Source: Chara braunii (taxonomy: Eukaryota; Streptophyta; Charophyceae; Charales; Characeae). Taken from it: a DNA stretch of 36,802 bases. This document shows positions 21,060-31,488 of this stretch, piece after piece (the first letter of the stretch is position 1; every line of letters begins with the position of its first letter). Location of the stretch: contig BFEA01000009.1 of the NCBI GenBank assembly GCA_003427395.1, forward strand, positions 5,692,635 to 5,729,436, in the 5' to 3' direction. A program made the position numbers and the translations under genes. The notes beneath the pieces were generated by a model, which did no database searches, was not told the DNA's origin, and saw only the letters and a list, made by a program, of their open reading frames with translations.

Positions 21060-21300
21060 GACGCCGGAACTCCGCAACAGGACGACAAACATGCCAATGT
21101 TCCTGAAAACGTTGATGCGAGGAGTGCATAGTCTGGCCTATTTAAAGACACCCAGAGGGGATATGAACGATGGCATAGATCACTCCCCGGACAAAGAGAG
21201 GGTCCAAACCTGACTGCAGTGTCTGCTGATTAATGCCTCTCGGTTACAATTCGAAACGCTCTGTTTGAATCGCTGTGTCAAGTTTTTGCAACTGCCTCTT
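21060..21300 (-). pseudogene. PLE-1 GIY-YIG endonuclease segment
   Basis: A minus-strand frame reads LFVRGVIYAIVHIPSGCL, then a TAA where the Tyr of YIG is expected (21142-21144), then IGQTMHSSHQRFQEHWHVCR. This matches the GIY-YIG pattern: GIY-like VIY, YIGQT with Y lost to a one-base stop, and an RFQEHW helix with the conserved Arg and His. Further downstream the same frame reads EFRRRRLYSIMSSQNPF and then a stop. Upstream (about 21390-21250) a short basic stretch with HIDWIRHLRWNIDLYSTG may be its N-terminal extension. Confidence 0.7.
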
Positions 21301-21440
21301 GCGCGAAGTGCCTGTAGAGTAGAGGTCAATATTCCAGCGAAGGTGCCGAATCCAATCAATGTGACGTATGGAATCGTCGTGTAGATGAGGTTGGGAAGAA
21401 AAGGCAGAGAAAAGTCGATGATTATTATGAGAAACTATAC

Positions 21441-21600
21441 CTAAAGTAGTGTCGACAAGGAATCACCCAAGAATTCTCTGATCCACCTTGTCTAGTGTAG
21501 TGTCAACAGGAAATCTACCAAGGATTCCCTGACCTATGTTGCCTGGAACTACGCCTACCATGCCAGTATTAGGAAATTTTCCAAGAATCCCCTGATAAAT
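21441..21600. repeat. Imperfect tandem repeat, three ~50-65-bp units
   Basis: Units beginning near 21441, 21490 and 21557 share AGTGTCRACARGAAATC, ACCAAGRATT and CCCTGAT-like blocks with degeneration. It lies just upstream (in minus-strand sense) of PLE-1 and could be its 5' leader. Confidence 0.5.
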
Positions 21601-22840
21601 CATTTGTGTTGAATTCATTTGTTTAAAAGTAACGTTTATTTTTTTTTAATTTTTTATTTTTTGGTAAGAGAAGATACGAAGAGGTGCATAGAAAGGTAGG
21701 GTTTTAGGCCCGACGGCCAGTTCGAGAACTAATCCTGCCGCTGTGCTGTTCGTATGGTATTCACCATTAGCAGTGAGCAAACAGAATGTTGGTTCATGTA
21801 TGACTCTGCATCCCCCGATGAGTGTGTCGTGACCCAGTGTGATCCAATGCGATCCTAGTGCTCACAACCTTGCACCGATAGACCAACAGTGTCAGTTAAC
21901 CAAAAGCAAGCCAACCTGTAGGCTTTATTAATATGTGAGGAATCTGAGGATTACACGAAAGAGTGCGATACAAAGAGGTGAGATGGGCATGGGGGCTGCC
22001 ACCCGGGTTTGGCTAACCTTAGGTGGGCCGTAACTATACCCACTACACGAGAAAAGGGTTCATGTGTCCTTGCGGTGACCGCCACCACAGTCCTTATGTG
22101 CACAATACCTTATACAATAACAAAACCGTAGCACCAAGCAACGTACTAGATCAAACACCTAACATGGCTAGTATTGTTCAAGCATAAAGAAAATAATGAC
22201 AAAGTAGCAGGTTATCAAAGAGCTCGCCGAATGAAATACAACCCCTAAAAGGATTCAGGAAGCAATGAGAGAACAGGGGGCAAAATGCAGAACGCAGATT
22301 GTCAGATTGACAATACGTAATCCATACATCAATGAAAGATATCAGCTGAAGATTCAATTGAAGAATCGCCTGGTTGTACAGGCTCGACACCCGCCGTTCA
22401 ATCTGCAAACGCAGAGAGCTTACAACACCGACATATATATTGTCACAAAACTATTGACTAAGAGCGTAAGCACGTGAAATAAAAGAATAAATAAGATGAG
22501 CGAAGAAAAGAAAAATGAAAGGAAAGACAGCCAAAGAGACAGACAAACCAAAATAACACAAATCAGTGTCCTTTTATTCTTTGTTTCACAGTATTATTAT
22601 TTCTTTCAGTGTTTTACAAAAAAAATGTACACTGAATCAAAGGATAAAAATAAAAAACAAAGATACATTGAAATCATTCAGTTTCTCAGTCTTCTTAATG
22701 CCTCCTCCACTATGCCTCTAATGTACAAGGCTCGCCACGTTAATGAAGTTGAGCGCGAGCTGCCCCCATCCCCGTTATTTGCCTATTATTCTAGGAATTA
22801 AAAATGTTGGGAGTTTGCAATCGCACTTGGTCCCCGTGGT
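21601..22840. other. Unassigned AT-rich region
   Basis: No open frame here has a recognisable motif. The 101-codon plus-strand frame at 22496-22801 is Lys/Tyr-rich and probably incidental. T-rich simple sequence lies at 21638-21662. Confidence 0.4.
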
Positions 22841-22847
22841 CATGATC

Positions 22848-22889
22848 CTGACCGCATGCGGTCAGCAGGCCCGCGGTCATGACCGCGGG
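22848..22889. repeat. Two adjacent perfect palindromes (18 and 20 bp)
   Basis: CTGACCGCATGCGGTCAG (22848-22865) and CCCGCGGTCATGACCGCGGG (22870-22889) are both perfectly self-complementary and separated by 4 bases. They share GACCGC arms. They precede the ParB/methyltransferase-like stretch and might be a terminal or regulatory structure of that element, but no matching partner was seen at its other end. Confidence 0.85.
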
Positions 22890-23070
22890 TGATACATAAC
22901 TATCCTGTTCCTCTAACGTGTGTCGCTAGCAGGGGGTGCGACACGAATCTTGCATCCTTATTTGTCTGTCAGTAACCACACTTTGTTAATCATAGAGGAC
23001 AACAGTTGTCCGAGACTCCAAGGTGTCCATACGTTGGACTTATGAATTTTTGGCGTCTTCCGAAGTTCGT

Positions 23071-23400
23071 CGGTAGCCACACTTTATATGTTATGTCCGT
23101 ATGCGGGTCTTGGAAATGTTTCGAATTCGCTAAAGGTCGGCGGTAAACGCATTCTGTTTGTTATCTGGGATGGACGTTGTTTCGCTATTGCACTCTTTAA
23201 AGTGCGTTGGTAGTCGCACTTTGTCAACCTTCCACACACGAGTGTTCCATTCTTTACAGTTTGTCGGTAAACGCACTTTGTCGATCTCTCCACACACGGG
23301 TCTCGAAAACTTTTTCCATTCTCTGAAGGTCGTCGGGAGCCGTACTAGTTGGATGTATCCATATGCGGGTCTTGAGAAATTCACGTATCCTCCGAGGTAT
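23071..23400. repeat. Degenerate tandem repeat, ~57-70-bp period, five units
   Basis: Units start near 23071, 23141, 23208, 23265 and 23334, each with a CGGTARNCGCACTTTGT-like core, then a CACACGGGTCTYG-like block and a TTCTNTRAAG end. They lie directly upstream of the first ATG of the ParB-like coding stretch (23562) and may have been its promoter or leader repeats. Confidence 0.8.
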
Positions 23401-23561
23401 GCTCTTGTGTGTTCTTTTCCATGTGTGTCTTCCTAGTTATCGGATACATTGCCCGTTTTCAAAGTGCGGCTTCTGACGGACTTCGGTTTATCTCGCCGTC
23501 CCATCTTGCCTACGTGCATTGTCATCTTCTATTCACAATACTGCTTCCACTCATAGCAAGC

Positions 23562-24776
23562 ATGGCATCGACGACGCAGGTTCACACTGAGAAGGAGCTC
23601 CATTCGGGGCCCATCGAAGTCAGGCTCTCTTGCGGGCACCGTGACGGAAACTCCTCCACCTACAAAACGGAAAATCAACTGGTCTAATCCTGTTGACAAG
23701 AAGTGGTACATCAATTGGGTTTGCCCAGACCCCTAAGACCCGATGAAGTCTCCTTGCGGCGCTGTCACTTTCATTGCAGTTAAAGAGCACCTTAGGGTAC
23801 TCGGGGCGATGCAAGGTTGGGAGGATCACCATGACGGTAGACGCAACTTCAAGTTTAACATGCAATATGGACAAAAAGGAAAGCCTGCTGACAGTGCAGA
23901 GAACTTGAAGGGTGCCATGCTTAGCTTGGACAATTTCCAAGGGTTCGGCAAGATTGCGCAGGCCCTCCCGTTCTACCATGACCTGATTAAGACGGGATAT
24001 ATCGAGGCCCGTGAGTTTCTCGATGCTTGGGAGTCTGTAGGGGCCCTAGGGGGTGTCAAATCCACGATGGACGTCACACCCGATCTCGATATCTCGAGGC
24101 CCGTCTCCATGTCCAGTTGTTTGAGCTCGGGTGCTCGTGTGGGCTCATCTTTGGGGGTGGGTGTTGAAGGTCCTTTGATAATTGTCGCCGGTTTACGGGA
24201 GGGAGCCGAAGAACCGAAGGGCGTTTTCAACGACGACAAGTCTGACGACGAGCCACCGCAGTCCACTACGAGGCAGCAATATATAACACCGACGGTTGGG
24301 AAGATAACTACCACCATTAGGATTCCTCGATCGTCAAGCATGGGTGCCTCCACACCTCTCCTCCAGACTCCGTCAAGCCATGTCGTTGTGTCCACTCCAC
24401 CAGTGTGTGACGCCACTCCGGGGTTAACCCTTGTTCAGTGTGCATCTGGTGGTGTCGAAAGCAGGAGATCGAGAGGGTCTGAAAACAGGTGAGACAAGAC
24501 GGAAATGCTTGAAGGAAGCATATCGGCGAAGAGGCCAAAAACGAGGTCGCCAGACTCGCCACTAGAAAGCGAGGAGAAGAGAAAATCTGGTGGGGGTGTC
24601 GGGGAGGAGGTTGCCCATGATATGTCGAAGAAGAGGAGGGGGAAGGATCAGCCTACCCATGGAGGGGCTGGGGCGGGGGCAGATACATATTCACTGGGAA
24701 CAGGAAAGGGCAGGAACAAACAACCGGTGCAGGGGCAAGGGGGAAGGAACAACCCCCTGACGCACATATGGGCCTA
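23562..24776 (+). pseudogene. N-terminal part of a broken ParB/methyltransferase-like protein
   Basis: An ATG at 23562 starts a short frame (to ~23685). The reading then shifts to a frame encoding PPTKRKINWSNPVDKKWYIN, a stop at ~23732, and a 250-codon stretch to 24492 that continues in phase after a TGA to 24776. The globular start (FIAVKEHLRVLGAMQGWEDH, then HDLIKTGYIEAREFLDAWES) has no domain that I recognise. It is followed by low-complexity Ser/Thr/Pro sequence and a basic tail with KKRRGKD, a possible nuclear localisation signal. Its place upstream of the ParB-like domain and continuous plus-strand coding suggest one original protein. Confidence 0.5.
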
Positions 24777-25652
24777 GCTAAATCTGTCGTTGTTAACTTG
24801 GATGCGGTGTTTTCCCATGAATACTCAGATGAAGTTAGGAAAACTCATTTTATAAACATAAACCCGCTGCACGTAGTACTAGACATTTTACCATGGGAAC
24901 GCCAGTACAACCAGGAGTGCCTGGACACCAATCGTGTTGAGAACATAATTATAAGAGAAATGCTCACAGTTGCCACATGAACTCAAGGGGGATACCTCAT
25001 GCGCCCACTCACCCTTGCACCCATAGAAATTCCTCCAGAGGAGGGTAAAGGAGCGTTGAGATTGACGCCAGAATGGTTTGCCAAGAAGGATCCACGCAAA
25101 CATTTATACTACACCGTCAGCGGTCAGCACACAGTAGCTGCAGCCAGAGAGCTCGCGGGCACGGAGGTCTTCACCGAGTATGATTTTGAAAACTGGCTTG
25201 CACGAGTTATTTATTTTCCAGATGAACAGTTTGTCGGCCACTTGAAGCTTACTAGTCACGATAACGTGAAGGAGATGATGAAGAATCCTACGACTATGAA
25301 GGCTTCAATGTGGGACATCCGAAACACGTGGGTGAAGATGGGATGTCCGAGGGCAGTGATGGGGACGCATGTGAGGAAAAGAGACGCCACACAGAAATAC
25401 AGGGAGTTTTAGCAAGTTGCGTTGACTAAAACTCCGTACACGCACCTCTGGGCCTTGTCTGACCTTGATGACGAATCCAACTGGCCAAAGTGGACGAAGC
25501 AGTTGAGATTGTACCTCCCTTTGGTTAGTGCAGGTGACTCGACGTGGAAATTGGGGATGGAGTTCTACATGAAATGGGAACAATGCAAATTTCTCGCGCA
25601 TGACGGTGCGAGGTGGAGTGTTAGAAACACTAAGTTATTAAAAAACGTCTGA
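24768..25652 (+). pseudogene. ParB/Srx-like nucleotide-binding domain
   Basis: Three segments in one frame (24768-24980, 24999-25412 and 25422-25652) are separated by single stops. The pattern ININPLHVVLDILPWERQYN, then LDTNRVENIIIREML, GGYLMRPLTLAPIEI, and YYTVSGQHTVAAARELAG matches the ParB N-terminal fold: an Arg after the first strand, a helix ending before a G-x-x-x-RP strand, and the hallmark [D/S]GQHR/T-x-x-AA motif. ParB-fold proteins hydrolyse CTP or act as nucleases, and in phages and bacteria are often joined to DNA methyltransferases. The Arg of GQHR is Thr here, so activity is doubtful. The frame then runs into an unknown helical region (NWLARVIYFPDEQFVGHLKL). Confidence 0.65.
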
Positions 25653-25666
25653 CTGGGCCTCAATTA

Positions 25667-27541
25667 TGTTCGTTACAACAAACTGGGGAGGATGAATGTA
25701 TCTTCCACATGCCCGTACCCACACCGTACAAAAAGGGAAAAAGCAAAGAGAGGGAGGAGGGCAAATTCTTCGTCTCGGCGACTGAGCCGGATCCACAATG
25801 TTGGAATATGAAGGGGGATTTGACTGATGACGAGAACAGTCGTGTAGAAGGTGCTCGATTTGAATGTCGTGTGAGTGCAAACGGGGACAAAGTCACGAAG
25901 GTTCTGCTACGATAAGGAAAACTCAGAATAAAGCAGATCGTTAATATCGCCAAGTGCGATCGGGTGTTGTTGTGGTTGTGGCACTACATACAATTCAAGC
26001 ACGAGGGGAGGGACAAATCTGAGTGGCATCAACAGTCGTCGTTCTTCCGGACAAGACGAGAGGTTATGAGGGAGTTTCACGACAAGGGCGTAGACAACGA
26101 GCTTAAGAAAAGTAACAGACAATACGGCAATGACCCGACCTTGATTAAATTGTGGCCCCAATACTTCGGTTGTCAAGACAATGAAAACATCAAGGCCACA
26201 AAGAAAATGTACGATAGTCCTAAGTTCCCATAAGAGTGGAACAACAAGGTGCTCATTCTCCTAAGGGGCGACACGAAGAAGGCCTCGCAATTCTTCTCCC
26301 TCATCAATACATTTAACATAACATGGAAAGACACGGGGTGTGTGACATGTTTTGCTCCTTTCGGGTGTGACCCACTACCGACTTGTGGACGGGCGTCGGA
26401 GCTCAAGAAAATTGTACATAACCTGCCTTGCCACACCTATGTCCTCGACTTGTGCTATCCGACTGATAGCACAAAGTGGATGAGGGATGCATTATCCTCG
26501 CTCCGCCAGCTCTTGGATAGTATGTCCTCCTCGCAGTGGACATTGGTGGCATTTGTGCTTAGACTGTGGGACCTCACCTTCCTCGCAAGTGTGCCAGAGT
26601 TGGCAGTAGTGAAGTCCTCTGGAAAATGGGTCCGGTTCGCTCAGAAGAAGAAAATGCTCGTCGTCAGCCACAACTTGTTTGCTGACGAGGACGGCGTCTA
26701 CGTCCCTTTAAGGGCGACGACTTGAGAAACAACAGTAATGTTCTTTAGTACGAAGGCAAGTTGAATGAGAGAGAGTCTGAGAGATGCTTCGGCCATCGAC
26801 GGAAATCAACGGGTGACTCCAATGGACATTTCGGAGACACGGTTCAAAGCGTTGGAGTGGCCGCCAACCTCTGTCAACAGAGGTGACAAAGTGTACAAGG
26901 ACACGGAACAAAACCCGGCCCTATTATGTCAATTCCTTGAGTTCTTCTGCAAGAAAGGAGAGAGAGTTGTCTTCCTTGAAAAACCACATGCGCAGGTGGT
27001 TTGGTCTGTCCTTAAGAGTGGCCACCATGTCATTGCTTTAGAAGGGGACACGGAGATGCTAGACTTCTTGAACCCATATGTGACGGACGAGGTGAACTCC
27101 GGTGCAAATGACTGTGAGTTTGTTATGGAGAAAACACCGCGAGAGTACAATCCCGATAAAGATATGTGGTTCAAACTGTCGGAAAGGAAAAGAGGCAAAG
27201 ATCTATCGACTTTATTTCTTGACCATAAACCGAAGCAGGCGAAGGCCCCGGCGTACCAACAACATAGGGAACTTATACTCAAGAGAATTGATGACTATCA
27301 CAAAGCGGACAAGAAAAACGTCCTTGTCTTCCTCTATAGGTTGAAGACAATGTACATAGAGTGTGGGGATAAGCAGTTGACGTTTGCAAATTACAAGGCT
27401 CTGATCTCCGAGAAAGATGACCACAACTTCGATGTTAATGCATCCGATGAGGAGAGCTCCACGAAAAGCATCGACTTGTCTCCAGAATGCGACCGTGTCA
27501 CCGACGCTTGGTTCTGCATCGTCCCTTTCGTCTGGCCCTGA
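25667..27541 (+). pseudogene. Region resembling an inactive N6/N4 DNA methyltransferase
   Basis: One frame is open for ~620 codons with stops at 25913, 26231, 26723 and ~26762. Two features suggest a Rossmann methyltransferase of the DNA N6/N4 class. HTYVLDLCYPTDSTKWM followed by a helix and the hydrophobic strand WTLVAFVLRLW sits where DPPY and the next strand would be. Later, TEQNPALLCQFLEFFCKKGE, VVFLEKPHAQVV and SGHHVIALEGDTEML mirror EKP-x-x-LL...F-x-x-PGD-x-VLD-x-F-x-GSGTT...GR-x-V-x-IE. The catalytic DPPY is reduced to LCYP and the Gly-rich loop is gone, so this would be a pseudoenzyme. It is an inference from pattern only; a profile search would decide it. Confidence 0.45.
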
Positions 27542-28338
27542 CAGTCATGGCTCTCCGACAACAACTCCGTCGGCAGCGGTGACTCCATCGGGAGGCTTTT
27601 CTAGGCTGCTTGGTGCCCTTGCGCCACCGAAAGGGCTTCGGCTAAGGACATCATCCCACTATCAGATCCGTCTTGGGAGGATGATGAGCTTCATTTCAAT
27701 GTGAAGCAATATCGGAGCAACACGGAAGTAGAATGGGGTCACCACATCATTTGGCATTCTGGGATTTTGTTGCGAGTAGGGAAAAAAGGTGAGTGGGTGT
27801 ATGCGGTTTCTGAAATGGCCAAATGGATGGTTGTTCCCCAGATGGACAAAGCAAGGTTTGAGGATGTGGCAAAGCTTGAAGTTCGTGAACATCTCCTTTC
27901 TCAAAATCCGGGACGCACACCGCGTGAGTTTGAAATGTTGAAAGCAACCAGCAACTTTACGACTTCCTACGGGCTAAAAATTAGTAGCTTGACCTCATCG
28001 AGTTTATGTACGGCTTACAATCGAGTCCCTCTTTTGGTCTTGTATCGTGGAAGCTGCCACCGTCCCAATCGTCGGTCGTTGCAAAAGGCAGCCCTGCAAC
28101 CGGAGGCAGGGGCAGGGGATCGGGTTCCCCCTCGGGGGGTGGTAGCCTTGCAGCGGCGGGAGGCGGAGGCGGAGGACTTGGTTCCCCTTCGGGGGGTGGT
28201 AGCCCTGCTGCGGGAGGCGGAGGTGGGGGACCGGGTTCCCCTGCAGGTGGTGGTGCATGTGAATCAAACGATGGAAGTGGCCAAAGTGGACGTCAAAGTC
28301 TGACAAGAGGTGGTGGAACAAAACTTGTCAATGCTGGA
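27542..28338 (+). pseudogene. C-terminal tail of the ParB/methyltransferase-like stretch with Gly-rich repeats
   Basis: After a stop at 27539-27541 the same frame resumes (PLSDPSWEDDELHFNVKQYR, HHIIWHSGILLRVGKKGEWV, FEDVAKLEVREHLL) to about 28010. It then shifts to a frame with three copies of a Gly/Ser/Pro unit (GSPSGGGSPAAGGGGGG-like, 28110-28260), ending in a stop at ~28340. The repeat unit is ~66-69 bp and GC-rich. The coding stretch abuts the truncated RT end of PLE-3 around 28330. Confidence 0.45.
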
Positions 28339-28436
28339 TAGAACGGATCCGTGCGCTGACATTGACAGACCGCAGCCTCGTTAGACGCCATCTTCCTCAA
28401 ATTGTACAAAATATCACACACTAACTTGTTCTTCAT

Positions 28437-28935
28437 CTAAACTTGCCGCATCCTTCTAACCATCACTCGCTTCCATGCCGACACCATCGGTAAGCCCTCA
28501 ACCAGCCTAGCACATAACTTCCTCACATTCGACTTACAAATTCGCTCATCGTACGTAACTCGCGCAACCAATCGCTCACGCATATTAATGTCAAACCTGC
28601 GAGTAATAATTGACGATAGGATAACAAGCAACGAATACCGAGTCCTTTTTACTGAGAAACCACGCACAGCACCGAACATCAAGACCAGCCTCTCAAGGTC
28701 ATATTTCTTCAACTTCTTTTTTTCCTGTGAGGCCGTGTGGGTTACTAAAAAAACTTGCCAAAAGTGGTTTTAAAAACGCTAAAGAAGAACAGAAAGTGAT
28801 AATTGATTCAAAATAAATAGTCACCCCATCCCTGAAGCATCCCCTCACTTTTCTCAATCTTTCCCTACCATACTCCGAGCTAACCATTAACATCCAAAAA
28901 CATCGCTTCACCACCTTCCATTGGTTAATCAACAA
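28437..28935 (-). pseudogene. PLE-3 basic linker ending at the shared UAG
   Basis: The 91-codon frame 28712-28437 aligns ungapped with the PLE-2 linker end (for example RERLVARVTYDERICKSNVR against RKRIVTKVKFDSRIKKSEVT). Its stop codon is TAG at 28437-28439. The same frame resumes and reaches VCQCQ, the C-x-C pair at codons 24-26, exactly as in PLE-2. Above 28712 short frames in other phases continue the linker toward the nuclease. Confidence 0.7.
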
Positions 28936-29102
28936 GTCACCGCTCGAGCACTTGGTTCTAAGCTTCCCTTTTGACCTAGATCCCTCAAGAAGTCCCGTCA
29001 GACTAGCTGACCTGTACCCATCATATCACTAGTGAACTCAGCGTGAGTACATCGTCCCTCACCTTCCTTGTTTAGCCAACGATACTTATTCCAACTTCGA
29101 GC

Positions 29103-29480
29103 TCACTCCCTACGCCTAGGTCTCCTCCTTCGATTCCTCTTTGGTCTGTCTCTACTGCTCAAATACGGACTCACTCGCCTAATTACGAAACGCTCAATAT
29201 CAAACAAGTCTTCCTCAGTGTAAAAATGAAACGGGAGAGCAACATAATGTTTAACACCAACCCTCCTCAACTAATTTTAAAACTTGTGATTCTGTTTGCC
29301 GGCATCGATCACACCACGATTGTTAGCTCTGTATACATGCTCTTTCCATCTTTCTTGCAAATTCCTTGTCATTGCTCCCACGTATATATGTCTACTTCAG
29401 GGTGACGCCAACACATACACAAGCGGACCAGTGCATAGATTCAAATCCTTACCTCTTTGGGCAACACACTCAAAATAATC
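29103..29480 (-). pseudogene. PLE-3 GIY-YIG endonuclease domain
   Basis: A frame without long open stretches encodes CTGPLVYVLASP, a TGA (29397-29399), SRHIYVGAMTRNLQERWKEH, then two further stops, and RRVGVKHYVALPFHFYTEED and DIERFVIRRVSPYL before a basic tail and stop at 29103-29105. VYVL, IYVGA, ERWKEH and the Glu in DIERFVI are the four conserved elements of the fold. Spacing matches PLE-2 (VYIL, VYIGKT, ARWRQH, ENTLIE). The three stops make it inactive. Confidence 0.8.
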
Positions 29481-29813
29481 TCGTAACTCGCAACCCACGA
29501 TATCTCGGTAGACAGTACTAACGAAAGAACCGTTTCTCTTAGCAAACACTCTTTGTCCTCACCAGACAGATCCGAGGAAGAAGTAGAAGTCAAACGTACA
29601 TTAAACACATATGAATTCGCGGCATCCTACAACCTTGCCATATCCGGGAAAACTCCCTAGGCAGAGTCAGACGTCTTCCCCTTTCCATCATCACGTACTT
29701 GCGCCACGTCCTCAAAGACATCCACTATTTGTCAATTCTTCCCAAAGCGCAAATTGTCCCTTATCAGCGCTATTTCCTCCGTTGTCGAATTAACTGTCTT
29801 ATATTTAATTCCT

Positions 29814-30392
29814 CGGTAGCATGGGTTATCTGGCCGGATAATCTGGTCGGATTATCTGGCCAGATGATCGGGGGGTAGGATCATCCGAAAATCCGGATGA
29901 TTAAAAAAAAGGCCTAAAAAAAGCAAAAAAAAAAAAAAAAAAAAAGGAAAAAATATTGAAAAAAAAAAAAAAAAAAAAAAAAAAGNNATNTTGCNCATGN
30001 AAAANANAANAGAACTACNTTCNTATTNCATGAAAAGCTTGATAGGNCCTGGAAGGGTTCAAAGGGGATAAGATAGGGAATAAAGGGGTTTAGAGGGGGG
30101 ATGCCTAATTCATTATATAATTTTTTATCTAAATATTATATTCTTGTTCTGTTTTATTTTTTATCTTTATATTTGTTGAGTAATCAAAGATGGCCTCAAG
30201 CCAAAAGTTGTTCATATCATTGATATGAACAACATAATTGTTTTCCAGATTTTTTTGATTTTTTTTTTTCGGTAAAAAAAAATATTTTGCGCAGAGCCGG
30301 ATTTTCCATATCCGGAAATCATCCGGAAATTTCATCCGGATTGAAAATTCCGGATAAAATTGGTCTGCCGGATATTCGGATTTGCTACTTAG
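29814..30392. mobile_element. 579-bp non-autonomous DNA transposon-like insertion in PLE-3
   Basis: The 10-bp direct repeat TTTAATTCCT flanks it at 29804-29813 and 30393-30402. Removing the insert and one repeat restores the PLE-3 reading frame across the junction (SIGIK then YKTVN). Both ends hold a GTAGCA core in inverted orientation and subterminal CCGGAT/ATCCGG-type repeats. It has no coding capacity of note; a minus frame through it is chance. The 10-bp duplication would suit Mutator-like elements (9-11 bp), but an hAT-like MITE cannot be excluded because the termini are imperfect. The interior contains A-rich and N-bearing sequence, so true length is approximate. Confidence 0.75.
29926..30048. 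other. Poly(A) tracts and low-quality N positions
   Basis: Long A runs are followed by scattered N between 29986 and 30047, inside the 579-bp insertion. Bases here should not be trusted. Confidence 0.95.
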
Positions 30393-30402
30393 TTTAATTC
30401 CT

Positions 30403-31440
30403 ATTGATTGACATAGTTGTTCCAACTCTGCCTTCTTTATGGACTTCAACCGCTTGCGCTCATCCTGTAAAAACGAGAAACGATCATTAATTATCACCGC
30501 ACCACCATCTGGTCTCAGTGTTCCCTTTGGTTTACCTCGTCCTTTTACCACACTTTTTGACACTTTATCAGTCTTCATCCATCTTTCCTTTAAGATTTGT
30601 GTCCTCCGCTCTCATATCCTCGCCCTCAGTTGACAAATTCCCCATAATCTGCTCTTTCAATTTTGTCACCTCCACGTTAGCCTCCGCCCTTCTTACCTCT
30701 GCTGCAGCCCTCCTTTCCTTGAGTACTTCAACTTCACGCTGATGACAATACACTTGATCCTTCATCATCTACACCTCACGCCTCAGCTTAGCCTCCTCAA
30801 ACATCATTGCAACCCTAATCCTTGACCGACACCTGGTGCTACACTCAAGGATTTCAATCGAGGTACTCCCTCTCTTGTTACAAGGTGGAAGAGCCTCATT
30901 CATCCAGTGCAATGCTTCATCCTTCGCCTTCTCAAATTGCCTTCGTAAATATCCAGACTCTGCCTTCAAATCCTCAATTGTAGTACTAGTGTCCTTACCT
31001 TTCATGTCCTTTATCTCCTTGGTCAGTTTGACAATCCTTTCTTCGAGTGGATTCTTCACATTACTCATCTTCTTCCGCAATTCGTCATTTTCCTTGAAAA
31101 GCCCTTCCACCAAATTCTCACTAGTTGTCGTCTCCTTGTTCAATCTCCTCTTATATTCTTCATTCTTTCTTTGTAACAAAGTCGTTTCTTCACTCCCCTT
31201 TCCCTTCTCATTATCATTGACCGATGCCGACGTCCTTGACTTCAAGTTCAAACACGGCGCAGAACCACCGTAAATGTTAACGATTCTATTTTCCAATGGA
31301 TCTCTTATTCTCTTATCCATCTCATCACAATTCTTCTCCTCTTCCTTTCTCTTCTTCTCTTTCTCTTCTGGCTCAAATCTAGCAACCTCTTTTGCCTCAC
31401 GCTCTTCTGCATTATCTATATACGCTGCACATTTATCCAA
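30403..31440 (-). pseudogene. PLE-3 coiled-coil and SAP-like part of the first ORF
   Basis: A frame from 31440 is open to a TAG at 30769-30771 and resumes to 30568. A frameshift leads to 30578-30403. The protein is Glu/Lys-rich (ARFEPEEKEKKRKEEEKN; EGLFKENDELRKKMSNVK), a probable long coiled coil. A basic segment (KGRGKPKGTLRPDGG) is followed by LKSIKKAELEQLCQSIGIK, a SAP-like helix pair parallel to LTIDELREVCRRERVPYGKG of PLE-2. The second helix is split by the 579-bp insertion. It would precede the nuclease as in PLE-2. Confidence 0.65.
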
Positions 31441-31488
31441 CCTTTCTAAGACTTGGTTTGCCTTCCAAAATCTAGTATGAGGATATCC

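Larger units (their letters stand above)
18523..21420 (-). mobile_element. PLE-1: Penelope-like retroelement with GIY-YIG upstream of RT, degraded
   Basis: On the minus strand, from right to left, there is a GIY-YIG segment (~21195-21060), an intermediate region (21003-20638), a C-x-C plus HVVT block (20500-20141), an RT entry block (19978-19733), the RT palm (19749-18814) and the thumb (~18810-18523). The order is the permuted one. The RT is more classical than that of PLE-2, keeping SMGTN and IDD motifs, so PLE-1 represents a different lineage within the group. Ends were not found: no terminal repeats or target-site duplication could be recognised. Many frame changes inactivate it. Confidence 0.8.

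Noticed and set aside
25820-25840. Hammerhead-like CTGATGA words at 25825, 18391 and 13162
   Set aside because: None is followed by a stem and GAAA in the right arrangement.
30129-30390. The minus-strand frame continuing through the 579-bp insertion as PLE-3 protein
   Set aside because: The residues after SIGIK are encoded by the inserted element. The original continuation lies at 29803 and below.
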